From Paramesorhizobium salinisoli (GTDB taxonomy: Bacteria > Pseudomonadota > Alphaproteobacteria > Rhizobiales > Rhizobiaceae): a stretch of 45,846 nucleotides of DNA. Positions 16,550-25,244 of this stretch are shown piece by piece (the first letter of the stretch is position 1; each line of letters begins with the position of its first letter). The notes under the pieces are model-generated. The model had not been told where the DNA came from. It saw nothing but the letters and a program-made list of their open reading frames with translations, and made no database searches. The stretch covers positions 1-45,846 of the forward strand of contig NZ_QOZG01000016.1 of assembly GCF_003335045.1 (NCBI RefSeq). The letters are read 5' to 3'. The position numbers were made by a program, and so were the translations under genes.

Positions 16550-19324
16550 TCAGTGGAGGGCTCGACGATCGGATGCGTTCGGCTCGGCGGCTGGCAAGTC
16601 GACGATCTCTGTCTTTCCATCGGCATCGAAAGCCGCTGGCAGCCATGAGAGACTTGGATCGAGCCGTCGTTCCCATGCGATGGCGCCCTGAGCTCTGGCT
16701 TCGGCCCTACTTGCCTGGAACCAAACGTCAGCAAGCGCGGAGCCGTTTGGACCGCCGCCCTTAAGAACCAGAAGGCCTTTGACCCGAAGCAATTCCGGTT
16801 TGCACCAGCGCTCTCCCGACGTCTCGCAATGCGCAAGCGCCTCTTCGATCTTCGCCGCAGCTTCATCAAAACGAAGCAAAGCCGCCAGCGCTTTCGCTTC
16901 GACCGATTGGAAATAGGTCTTGAACAGGACGAAGCCTGCGCGGTCGAGGATCGCCATGCTTGCCCGAAGCTCATCTAGGCATTCAGGGGCATTCCCCTCC
17001 CAAAGCTTCATCTCTGCTTGGAAACAACTTGCATAGCAGTGCCAGACATCCAACGACAGCGACTTAGTATGGTCTTTCAAGAGCGCAATATAGTCCTTGG
17101 CGAGATCGATCTTGCCTACCAACAGCGCAAGGGGGCACGCGGCCTCTGCAAGCACGTTGGTTAGAGACAATTCGTGCCCGATGGAGATAGCTTGTTCGAC
17201 ACATGCCTGGACTTCCGACAGCGCGCGTTCGCCCTCGCCAACCGCCCAATAGTCTCGCGCGAGGATGATCTTGGCGGTGATCCGTTGATCGAACTGGAAC
17301 CGAGCCGTCTGGCCGGTCGGCAGAGCGTCGTACTCGGCGATCATCTGCACCAGGATTTCGCGCGACTGCTCATGTCGTCCCAGCCAATGTAGCGTCGCGC
17401 CCAAGAGGCGCTTCGCGACAATCTGGTCCACCGGATCGCGGGACCCTGCCGCGACAGTCGCGAACTGATTTGAGTATTCGAGGCCTAACTGGGGCTGCGC
17501 GCGGTTTATGGCATCGACCCACATGGCCCATATCGCGCGGAGTTGATAGTCGACATCTCCAAGACGTTCTGCAATCCGCAGGGCCGCTGTCCACGCGTTG
17601 ATTCCTTTCTCCGGAGCCTCCGTCGACCGCATCTGCGGCCATCCTAAAGCTGCGTAGAGCTTCATGCGGCGTCGCTCGTCGATATCGGGGTGGGCATCGA
17701 GATAGGCGATCGCCTTGGTAACCGCGGTGAAGCATTCATCGAGAAGCGAAAGACGGAAAAACAGCGGCAGTGCTGCGACGGTAAGCCTGACGCCCATCAT
17801 CTCGTCCCCCTCGCGCTCGAACGCCCATTCTAGAGCGAGCCTCAGGCTTGCGACATGCCGCGAAAAGTCCTCGGACCACTCGTCCATGGACGTCAAGTAA
17901 AGCTCCTGTTCGCTCATCTCGAAAAGGTCGGACAGATATTCGGCGAGTCGCAGCATAATCGAACGATAACTTCCGCTCTCCACGAGCTTTTCACCGGCAT
18001 ACAGGCGGGTCGTGTCCAGAAGACGGTACCGAGTGGCATCCGACAAGGCTTCGGCGACAACCAGTGACTTCGAAACAAGGCTTTCGACAACATCTTCGGG
18101 ATCATCAAGAACCGCCATGGCGGCATCAGCCGTGAACCAGCCACGAAAAACAGACAGTCGCTGGAGAGCCGTCTGTTCCACGGGTGAAAGGACATAGTAG
18201 CTCCAGTCAAGCGTTGCGCGCAGAGTTTGATGGCGGAGCAACGCTGTTCGCCTGCCTCTGCTGAGAACCCTGAAACTGTCCTTCAATGATGTCGAAAGGG
18301 CTTTCACCGACATGGTATCCATTCGTGCAGCCGCCAACTCGATGGCGAGCGCGATGCCGTCTAACTGCCGACAGAGCTCCACAACATGTGCAACGTCATC
18401 TTCGCTGAGCTGGTATCCACCTATGCATGCGGCCGCACGCTCGACGAACAGCTGAACTGCGGGCGACTGCGAAGCCTCCGATGCCGAAGTTCCAGTTTGA
18501 GGCAGGTCTAGGGGGCTGAGACGGTGTACCCACTCTCCGTCAGCCCTCAGCGGCTCCCGGGTTGTGGCGAGGAATCGCCCCGACGATGTTCGGCCAAGAA
18601 TGGATTCCACGAAAAGCGCTGCCTCATCAACGACATGTTCACAACTGTCGAGCACGATGCAGATGTCGCGCTTCTCCAGCACATCCGCTATCTCCCGGTC
18701 AATGTCGTCGGACCTCGACAAGATGTTGAGCTTGGACGCCACCTCGGTCGAGATGAGTTCGCCTGAACTCAGTTCGGCGAGGTCTACCCAAACGACTTCG
18801 TTGGACGATCGCCCTAGCAAGGCACGCGCCACGGTCGACTTCCCGATACCACCGGGCCCAACGATGGTGAGAAGCCGCACGTTGAGCAACCGCTCAGACA
18901 GCGCCTCGACCACTTGGGCGCGCCCGAAAACTCCAGCGTTGATACGGCGTTCCGCAGCTACAAGCTGAGCCGGACTCCTTAACGGTATTCCCAAATCGGG
19001 GCTTGCGAGCGATGCTACCGCAGCGATGAAGGTGTAGCCGCGACCGGGAACGTTGGTGATATACCTTGGCTCGCGTTTGGTGTCCCCCAGAGCCTTCCGT
19101 ATCGCGGAGATATGTACGCGCAGATTGGTTTCATCGACGAAGGTGTTAGGCCAGGCATGACGAATGATCTCAGCGTTCGTGAGCAACTTTCCGGCGCTGG
19201 CGGTCAAGTAGCCTAGAATGTCAATCGCCCGGCTGCCCAATGTGACGGGATTGCCATCCCGCGTGAGTGTACGCCTTCCCGGACTCAAGACGAATGGGCC
19301 GAATTGGACCTCGTCCTCCACCAT
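16550..19324 (-). CDS. Winged-helix regulator with AAA/STAND-type ATPase
   Basis: A 924-residue regulator. Residues 1-102 form an OmpR/CadC-type winged helix (FGPFVLSPGRRTLTRDGNPV...LRVHISAIRKALGD...NVPGRGYTF). An ATPase domain follows with Walker A GPGGIGKST (about 155) and Walker B-like CIVLDSCEHV. The C-terminal half is helical and TPR-like. Such proteins act as signal-sensing molecular switches. It is the first gene of a same-strand run over DsrE-like, metallo-hydrolase, two hydrolase and SDR genes, and is a good candidate to control them. No sensor ligand can be inferred. Confidence 0.85.
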   Translation of the reverse strand: MVEDEVQFGPFVLSPGRRTLTRDGNPVTLGSRAIDILGYLTASAGKLLTNAEIIRHAWPNTFVDETNLRVHISAIRKALGDTKREPRYITNVPGRGYTFIAAVASLASPDLGIPLRSPAQLVAAERRINAGVFGRAQVVEALSERLLNVRLLTIVGPGGIGKSTVARALLGRSSNEVVWVDLAELSSGELISTEVASKLNILSRSDDIDREIADVLEKRDICIVLDSCEHVVDEAALFVESILGRTSSGRFLATTREPLRADGEWVHRLSPLDLPQTGTSASEASQSPAVQLFVERAAACIGGYQLSEDDVAHVVELCRQLDGIALAIELAAARMDTMSVKALSTSLKDSFRVLSRGRRTALLRHQTLRATLDWSYYVLSPVEQTALQRLSVFRGWFTADAAMAVLDDPEDVVESLVSKSLVVAEALSDATRYRLLDTTRLYAGEKLVESGSYRSIMLRLAEYLSDLFEMSEQELYLTSMDEWSEDFSRHVASLRLALEWAFEREGDEMMGVRLTVAALPLFFRLSLLDECFTAVTKAIAYLDAHPDIDERRRMKLYAALGWPQMRSTEAPEKGINAWTAALRIAERLGDVDYQLRAIWAMWVDAINRAQPQLGLEYSNQFATVAAGSRDPVDQIVAKRLLGATLHWLGRHEQSREILVQMIAEYDALPTGQTARFQFDQRITAKIILARDYWAVGEGERALSEVQACVEQAISIGHELSLTNVLAEAACPLALLVGKIDLAKDYIALLKDHTKSLSLDVWHCYASCFQAEMKLWEGNAPECLDELRASMAILDRAGFVLFKTYFQSVEAKALAALLRFDEAAAKIEEALAHCETSGERWCKPELLRVKGLLVLKGGGPNGSALADVWFQASRAEARAQGAIAWERRLDPSLSWLPAAFDADGKTEIVDLPAAEPNASDRRALH

Positions 19325-19835
19325 CTTCCTTCCTTCTGTCGGGCCAACATCGACCGCTCAATCGGCTATGTCTATAGAAGGTTGAGAATAGCGAGCTTCG
19401 CGTTACAAGCAATACAGCCTGTCAACAGTTAAACTGCTAGGGTGGGGGCTGTGACCACCGTCCGGCAGCTTGCCAGGTCGCGGAGCATGCCAAAGAGATA
19501 GCTGATACTAAGTTGCCACCCGGACTGCATGCTTGGCTAGCAGTGTCCATTCTTTTCTTTTCCCCTAGAAGAGCGTCTCTTCAGTACAACGCAATCCGGA
19601 TTGAAGTGCGATGTTCGTAATAAGTTACCAACCGGCAATTGGGTGATACGCTTCTGGGCCGATAGTGAGCGACGCGGAAGGAGAAGCGGCGGAAGAGTTG
19701 TCATGCTGTCCGATGTCCCGCTGTTGATATGCACTGAGAGCTGACCCGGGATCGGAGTGAACCCTCAGGCTGGACCAGCGAGGCGCTTCAGACTAATCCG
19801 CCTGCTGGGCGAGTTGGGTTTCAAGCAGGCGTCTG
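19325..19835. other. Gene-free stretch upstream of large regulator
   Basis: I see no supported coding gene here. The 19730-19770 part (GAGAGCTGACCCGGGATCGG) resembles the repeated termini/leader sequence of IS21-type elements, so it may be a scar. The rest presumably contains the regulator's promoter, which I could not define. Confidence 0.3.
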
Positions 19836-20066
19836 TCATGGGGTCGCCCCGCGATCTTCGAATGCGTTCTTTCCCTTCGCTGTCCACAACGCTCGCGCCT
19901 GTTCGCCCTGATCGCCTTTGAGCTTTTCGGCCATCCAGATGAGCGCGCCGTAGATCAAGGCGCGGTCATCGCCGGCCAGTTCAACGACCCCTGCTTTGAC
20001 GACGAGCACGCCCAATTCGATCAGATGTCGCGTGCGCTCGCGGCGCTCAACTTGCCAGGTGCGTAT
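19836..20066 (-). pseudogene. TraD-like conjugation protein, no standard start
   Basis: The frame reads RTWQVERRERTRHLIELG, then VLVVKAGVVELAGDDRALIY, GALIWMAEKLKGDQGEQARAL and WTAKGKNAFEDRGATP, a nearly complete small TraD-family (PF06412-like) protein as found in Ti-type and other rhizobial conjugative plasmids. The codon where Met is expected is ATA (20064-20066), so either the start is mutated or a later codon is used. It lies behind the remains of a related gene, in the traC-traD order. Confidence 0.55.
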
Positions 20067-20353
20067 ATCATGCCGCGCCCGTATCGCCTGATGCCGGTTG
20101 CCGGAGCGCCGCCAATGTCGCCTTCAGATGTCGGAGCAGATCGCCGCGATTTGCTGCGAAAGAACGCAGCCCCACGTTTCGCCCATGCCGCCCTCTTGTC
20201 CGCATCCTTCGTCTCGGCCAGCACGATCAGCGCACCGACCCAGCCGGCGATATGGAGCAAGGCTGGTCGGAGCCGCACGTGCTGAGCGAGCTTAGCAACC
20301 TGTTTGCCGCGCGGTGCGAGGCGGTGTGGTCCGACACGACCAAACGGCTGCAT
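20021..20353 (-). pseudogene. TraC-like conjugation protein fragment
   Basis: The middle of this frame (GALIVLAETKDADKRAAWAKRGAAFFRSKSR) matches the C-terminal part of small TraC/TraD-type mobilization proteins from rhizobial plasmids. The first part looks frameshifted (HVRLRPALLHIAGWV) and the N-terminus is missing. It suggests that the decayed island once had a conjugative-plasmid segment. Confidence 0.45.
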
Positions 20354-20526
20354 GCGCCGGCGGAGCGGGACGATGACCCGCAGAACGACGAGACGACCAG
20401 CAGCGATGCGGTAGACGAGTTCGTCTACACGGACAGGATGATGAGCCTATGGTATGGTGAGAAGAAGCGGTGCCGAAGCCTGACGGCGCCGGGCCCCTAG
20501 TCCGGCGGCCGAACGGAGGGCAAGCC

Positions 20527-20726
20527 ATGCGGCTTTACAAGTTCATCGACGCCAAATACGGCCTCAAGTCGCTGGCCGAGCGGCGGCTCAAGATTTCGCG
20601 GCTCAACGACCAGAACGACCAGAACGACCCGTTCGAGCTGTTCGCCGACAGCCAAGCCGACCGCGCGGCCCGCCGCCGCGTGCGCAACGAGCGCAGGGCA
20701 ATCGCGCGCGAGTGGGGCATGCTATG
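20527..20726 (+). pseudogene. DUF2971-like protein, N-terminal fragment
   Basis: It starts MRLYKFIDAKYGLKSLAERR, then LKISRLNDQNDQNDPFELFA and REWGMLCFSF, the N-terminal signature of DUF2971 proteins, which occur near mobile and defence genes. The stretch NDQNDQND is a triplicated 9-bp repeat (AACGACCAG) not usual for the family. The gene is cut after GMLCFS, where sequence switches to a serine recombinase. Confidence 0.55.
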
Positions 20727-21399
20727 CTTCTCATTTGCGGATGCTGCGGCGGCAAGGTCGGCATTATCACGCCGAACCGCTATGCCTGCCTCAACATCAC
20801 CGGCGTGGCACCTGCAACAACAACCGCACCATCACCCGCCAAAACATCGAGGCGCGTGTGCTGACCGGCCTCAAGGAAAGACTGGTGTCCTCGGAAGCCG
20901 TTGCGGAAGCCGTGAAGGCCTATGCGGCGGAGATGAACCGCCTGAACCATGACCGCCGTGCGCAAGCCGCCGCCGATCAGAAAGCTCTCGCCAAGATCGA
21001 AAAAGCCATTGCGGGGCGCCATCGAGGAAGGCATGTACCAGCCATCCATGAAGGCGCGGATGGACGAGCTTGAATGGCAGAAGGCGGAAATCATCGCCCG
21101 CATGGCGCAGATTCCAACAGACGTTCCCGACATCCACCCCAATATCGCCAATGCCTACCGGCTGCGCATCGAGCGTTTCACCGAGGCGCTGAACGACCCT
21201 GAGGGCGGCAGGCAGGCGGCGGAAACGCTGCGCTCGCTCATCGGTGAAATCGTGCTCACACCGGGAGCCAAGCGGGGCGAGGTCCATGCCGAGCTACGCG
21301 GGCGAGTTTGGCATCCACGACTTCGCCAAGGCCGAAGACACCAATCGGCCAGGCGGTTTTATGCGAGCAGTCGAAACCAGCGCCCGCAACCAAAATTAA
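20724..21399 (+). pseudogene. Serine recombinase C-terminal relic
   Basis: The remains are a zinc ribbon (LLICGCCGGKVGIITPNRYACLN, then in the next frame HRRGTCNNNRTITRQNI) and the coiled-coil/C-terminal part (GMYQPSMKARMDELEWQKAEI...LRSLIGEIVLTPGAKRGEV...EFGIHDFAKAED). Three frameshifts are visible, near 20795, 21012 and 21303, and the catalytic domain is absent. The final frame reaches the attachment core and stops at 21397-21399, just inside the tRNA-flank repeat. It points out of the island's right edge, mirroring the intact-looking recombinase at 84-1869. Confidence 0.75.
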
Positions 21400-21633
21400 T
21401 GACACTTTCAATGTTCAATCAAGCCCTTGGCTCTTCCAGCCAGGGGCTTTTTTGTTATCTACAATGCGGACCACTTGCGGCCCGATCCGGATCCTATAAA
21501 TATGTCCTCGCAAGGTCTTGACGCTGGTGATCGAGGGACTGGCGACCGTCATCTATCCAAATCATTGAAGCGGCAGATGCCGAAATCCGTGAGGACGGAA
21601 ATGCGTTACGCCGTGAAGTAATGAGCAGGTGGC
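21383..21633. repeat. tRNA-flank direct repeat, copy 2
   Basis: This is the partner of 6012-6264. It begins with CCCGCAACCA and ends with GGTGGC, after which the sequence continues into the cupin operon, so this copy probably borders native chromosome. The two copies differ by indels, which argues against a very recent duplication. Confidence 0.85.
21422..21453 (+). terminator. Displaced tRNA-fMet terminator, copy 2
   Basis: The stem-loop AGCCCTTGGCT / AGCCAGGGGCT with T-run is identical to that of copy 1. It probably ended the tRNA-fMet transcript before the insertions. Confidence 0.75.
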
Positions 21634-21701
21634 CCGGCCACAGGCCGGTTGCCACTTCAGTGCAGGCGGCCCACCGGTTTCTTTGTCTCGAATTGACCCG
21701 C

Positions 21702-22109
21702 TTAAAAGGCTCGTTTGCCTTGATACTGCTCGTCCGTTACATGCTCCAGCCAATCGACGACCCTGCCGTCCAGATGTTCCTGAATGGCGATATGGGTCAT
21801 CGCCGTTGCGGGCGAGGCGCCGTGCCAATGTTTTTCGCCGGGTGAAAACCAGACGATGTCGCCAGGGCGGATTTCCTCGACGGGACCGCCTTCACGCTGC
21901 GCGAGACCGACACCCGATGTCACGATAAGCGTCTGACCTACCGGATGGGTGTGCCATGCCGTCCGGGCACCGGGCTCGAACGTGACGTTCGCCGCAGCCG
22001 CGCGCCTGGCGTCATTAGGCTGGAACAACGGATCGACGCGGACCATGCCGGTGAACCAGTCGGCGGGCCCTTTGCCCGATGGCTGTTCGCCATTTCTGAT
22101 GATCTCCAT
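21702..22109 (-). CDS. Cupin-domain protein
   Basis: A 135-residue single-domain cupin. The metal motifs are visible: [22 protein letters not shown] (first cupin motif with two His) and [18 protein letters not shown] (second motif with His). The start at 22109 agrees with cupins of this size; the frame is open upstream into the dehydrogenase gene. It lies 13 bp after the oxidoreductase gene and belongs to the same operon. Relatives are carboxymuconolactone-type or sugar-related cupins; the function is not certain. Confidence 0.75.
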   Translation of the reverse strand: MEIIRNGEQPSGKGPADWFTGMVRVDPLFQPNDARRAAAANVTFEPGARTAWHTHPVGQTLIVTSGVGLAQREGGPVEEIRPGDIVWFSPGEKHWHGASPATAMTHIAIQEHLDGRVVDWLEHVTDEQYQGKRAF

Positions 22110-22122
22110 GATGTCGCCCTTT

Positions 22123-23310
22123 CTAATCGGCAGCCGGTCGCGGCTCCGGTTCCTGCCAAAGCGTGTCGTCCATGAGGCGCAACGCCGGCATCTCAGTTGC
22201 GACGGGCAGTGGTTCGAGATCCGCAAAAACCTGTATTTCCGGCATGCTGACAATTTCGACCGGAGGCAGGAGCGTCAATTCGCGCCGTTCCTTTTCCGAC
22301 ACGATAGCGAGGTCGATCACCTTCTGCAAATCGGCGGCGTAGCGGAAGCTCGGATCGGGCTGTTGGCCCGTTATGACCGCTTTGACGAACCGCTCGTAAT
22401 TGGTCGGCACCGCAGGGACATCGATATTCCTCCAGGTCGCGGTTTCGATATCTTCGCCGAGGCAACCGCGCAGTTCGGAATCCGTCGGGCGATGGGTGAC
22501 CTCAATGCTGCCGAGTTCGCCATAGATGCGCAGCTTCAGTTCGTTGAGGTGACCGGTCGCCCAGCGGCTGGCATGGATGACGCCGAGTGCACCATTGGCA
22601 AAGCCGACGGACATGGTGAAGCTGTCATTGGCATCCAGCTTGTACTCACCGATCTGACCACCCGGCGCCTTATCAAAGGCCTTAAGTCGGGAGAACACGT
22701 GGTCGATATCGGTCGCTGCGCCATAGGCGGCGAAGTCGAGAATGTGAATGCCGACATCGCCCAGAACACCGTTTGAACCATGGCTCGTCGACAGCCGCCA
22801 GAGCCAGCGGGATTCGCTCCGCCAGTCCCCCCAGGCGCGGGAAACAAGCCAGCTCTGGAGATAGGAGGCTTCCACGTGGCGGATCGTGCCGAGTTGACCC
22901 GCCAGCACCATCCCGCGGGCATATTGCAGCTGAGGCACGTTACGGTATGTCAGATTGACCATGTTGATGACACCGGCCGCCTCGGCAGCATGGGCCATCT
23001 CCAGAGCGTCGGCATGATTTTCTGCGAGGGGCTTTTCGCAGAAAACGTGCTTGCCGGCGGCAATCAGCGCCAGCGATGTGGCATGATGCATGCGGTCGGG
23101 CGTAACGTTGGTTGCGGCGTCGAACTCGCCCCAGGCAATCGCCTCGTCAAGTGACAGGAAGCGCTTTTCGATACCGAAATGATCGGAGAATTCGGCGAGC
23201 CGGACGGGATCAGTATCGACGGCGGCGACGATCTCGACACCGTCCATGGCCTTGAAATGGTTCGCCTGGCTTGTGGCCATCGCACCGGTTCCAACAACAA
23301 TCAGTCTCAT
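22123..23310 (-). CDS. Gfo/Idh/MocA-family oxidoreductase
   Basis: A 395-residue NAD(P)-dependent sugar or inositol dehydrogenase-type protein. The N-terminal Rossmann domain starts [19 protein letters not shown]; the catalytic-domain hallmark CEKPLA is at about residue 96, and [14 protein letters not shown] follows in the second domain. The start at 23310 begins exactly at the nucleotide-binding strand. It sits between ThuA and cupin genes, with which it probably degrades or modifies a sugar. ThuB in trehalose utilisation belongs to the same family, so this could be a ThuB-like partner. Confidence 0.8.
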   Translation of the reverse strand: MRLIVVGTGAMATSQANHFKAMDGVEIVAAVDTDPVRLAEFSDHFGIEKRFLSLDEAIAWGEFDAATNVTPDRMHHATSLALIAAGKHVFCEKPLAENHADALEMAHAAEAAGVINMVNLTYRNVPQLQYARGMVLAGQLGTIRHVEASYLQSWLVSRAWGDWRSESRWLWRLSTSHGSNGVLGDVGIHILDFAAYGAATDIDHVFSRLKAFDKAPGGQIGEYKLDANDSFTMSVGFANGALGVIHASRWATGHLNELKLRIYGELGSIEVTHRPTDSELRGCLGEDIETATWRNIDVPAVPTNYERFVKAVITGQQPDPSFRYAADLQKVIDLAIVSEKERRELTLLPPVEIVSMPEIQVFADLEPLPVATEMPALRLMDDTLWQEPEPRPAAD

Positions 23311-23378
23311 CGTGATAGATTCCATAACTGGAGCAGGATGTTTTTCGAAAACCGCTACGCCCTTTCCCTGGACTCGCT

Positions 23379-24173
23379 CTAGCGATAACCGGCTTTGCCG
23401 GGTTGATGCAATTTGGGGCCGCGCTCGGTGATTGGCTCGTGCGCCTTTTCGACCGGCACGTTTGGCGCATCGGTGATGCTCTTCAGATCGCCCTGCGGAT
23501 TGTGGGCCCATTTGACCGCATTGATCAGAACCTTCTGGATATTGGCGTCGTGATAGGTCGGGTAGGTTTCATGGCCGGGGCGGAAATAGAATATGTTGCC
23601 GGCGCCACGGCGCCAGGTGAGGCCGGAGCGGAACACTTCGCCTCCCTGGAACCAGGAGATGAACACTGTCTCCAGCGGTTCGGGAACCGAAAACTGCTCG
23701 CCATACATCTCCTCGTTTTCGAGGACGAAGCTTTCATCGAGGCCGGATGCGATCGGGTGGCGGGGATTGATCGTCCACAGGCGCTCGCGCTCGCCTGCCT
23801 CGCGCCATTTGAGGGCGCAAGGCGTTCCCATCAGCCGCTTGAAGATCTTGGAAAAATGGCCGGAGTGGAGGACAATCAGGCCCATACCCTCCCATACGCG
23901 CCTGGCGACCCGTTCCACGACGGCATCGGAAACCTCGCCATGCGCCTTATGGCCCCACCAGACCAGCACATCGGTGCCCGCAAGCCTCGCTTCGCTCAGG
24001 CCGTGCTCCGGCTCCTGTAGCGTAGCAGTTGTCGCCTTGATCGCTGCGTCGCTGTTGAGCGCATTGGCAATGGTCATATGCATGCCATCGGGATAGATGC
24101 TCCGGACCAGGGCACTGGTATTTTCGTGGATGTTTTCACCCCAAACAACTGTGCGAACAGGCACTTCGGTCAT
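23379..24173 (-). CDS. ThuA-domain protein (trehalose utilisation-like)
   Basis: A 264-residue protein of the ThuA family, which has a class I glutamine amidotransferase-like fold. Seen are [38 protein letters not shown] and [15 protein letters not shown]. In rhizobia ThuA and ThuB convert trehalose-type disaccharides to 3-keto forms. Here the gene is first in a ThuA/Gfo-Idh/cupin operon with 68- and 13-bp gaps. The transporter genes that usually accompany thuAB are not upstream, so the substrate is open. Confidence 0.8.
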   Translation of the reverse strand: MTEVPVRTVVWGENIHENTSALVRSIYPDGMHMTIANALNSDAAIKATTATLQEPEHGLSEARLAGTDVLVWWGHKAHGEVSDAVVERVARRVWEGMGLIVLHSGHFSKIFKRLMGTPCALKWREAGERERLWTINPRHPIASGLDESFVLENEEMYGEQFSVPEPLETVFISWFQGGEVFRSGLTWRRGAGNIFYFRPGHETYPTYHDANIQKVLINAVKWAHNPQGDLKSITDAPNVPVEKAHEPITERGPKLHQPGKAGYR

Positions 24174-24476
24174 TCCTTGATTTTGATGAGGACTGGGTTA
24201 CGCGGGAACCGGACCGGTTTCGCCTAAAGCGGCCGATCGGGCGAGATGATGATCAAAAAACTCGTACTGAGCGGCCGTTTAATGCCCTGATTGGCCGAAA
24301 TGATGGCGCTCTTGCCGACATCCTTACCTAAAGAGAGGCCAGGTTTTCCGGACGACCAGCGTCTCGCTCCACGCCTGGATACGCGCATCTGCCGTTACGG
24401 AAACTTCCGATTATTCGACGTAGCAGAGGTCCGCCCACGGCGCAATCCTGATATCTGGCCGGATAACCCGGTGTGA
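24174..24476. other. Intergenic stretch, ThuA promoter side
   Basis: I see no supported gene in these 303 bp between the thuA-like and merR-like genes, both on the minus strand. It must hold the ThuA operon promoter. A 61-codon frame on the plus strand has no family resemblance. Confidence 0.4.
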
Positions 24477-24935
24477 TCAGTTGGCCAGCGTTCCCTTGAG
24501 CCCGCCGGGCCGTTTGGACGAAACGGACCCTGCGAGATCGTCGCCATCTGCATGAGCCAGATCCTGGATGATGGGGCAATCGGGTCTCGTATCGCCATGG
24601 CAGTGGGTGGCGAGATGGCGGAGCGTATCGGCCATTTCGCTGAGCTGTCGCATCTTGGCCTCCAGTTCATCCACGTGTTGCAGCGCGATGCGCTTGACGT
24701 CAGACGAGGCGCGGCTGCGATCGCGCCAGAGGGCCAGAAGGTGGCGGATTTGTTCGATCGAGAAACCTAGATCACGGCCCCGGCGGATGAAGCGCAGGGT
24801 ATCGAGATCTTTACCGGAATAGACGCGATAACCGGATGTGGTCCGGTCGGCCGATTTGATCAACCCGATCAATTCATAGTGGCGGATCATCTTTGCCGAA
24901 ACGCCCGATGCGGCCGCTGCTTCTCCGATATTCAC
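24477..24935 (-). CDS. MerR-family, CueR-like metal regulator
   Basis: A 152-residue MerR protein: HTH MNIGEAAAASGVSAKMIRHYE, then SGYRVYSGKDLDTLRFIRRG and a dimerisation helix. The metal-binding loop is CHGDTRPDC, two Cys separated by seven residues as in Cu(I)/Ag(I)/Au(I) sensors. It has a longer tail than CueR (to HADGDDLAG...). A MerR-type promoter lies upstream on the same strand, so it probably regulates itself. No copper exporter lies next to it in this window. Confidence 0.8.
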   Translation of the reverse strand: MNIGEAAAASGVSAKMIRHYELIGLIKSADRTTSGYRVYSGKDLDTLRFIRRGRDLGFSIEQIRHLLALWRDRSRASSDVKRIALQHVDELEAKMRQLSEMADTLRHLATHCHGDTRPDCPIIQDLAHADGDDLAGSVSSKRPGGLKGTLAN

Positions 24936-25013
24936 GGCGATTTCCTCTCATTCTGCCGGAGCTCCGCCAAGATGTAGCTTGCGGCACGGGCCCAGCGCGC
25001 TAGTGGTTACGTT

Positions 25014-25044
25014 AGAAATAAGATTACCATGGTAGTAAGGTCAA
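25014..25044 (-). promoter_or_regulatory. MerR-type promoter of the CueR-like gene
   Basis: On the minus strand a TTGACC -35 box is followed by the palindrome TACCATGGTA in an elongated spacer (about 19 bases) and an ATTTCT-like -10. MerR regulators act on such over-long spacers. The -10 is weak, so the call is moderate. Confidence 0.45.
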
Positions 25045-25244
25045 GGCCCACCGGCACCGGTTCTGTCTGACCGGCGAGGGGAGGGCCACAATCCGTTTTG
25101 GGGTCTATGATCTGTTGCATTTCCGGGATATTGCGAAAGGACGTGAGGTCGTTATCCGACCAATGACAAGACGGAAATCGAGACGACCCTCACGGTGTTG
25201 AACAGTTTCGCATCGTATGCGGATCGAGCTGAAGGACAGACGGC

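Noticed and set aside
20603-20632. A short tandem repeat array, possibly CRISPR-like
   Set aside because: It is three copies of a 9-bp unit inside a coding frame (NDQNDQND), without spacers.
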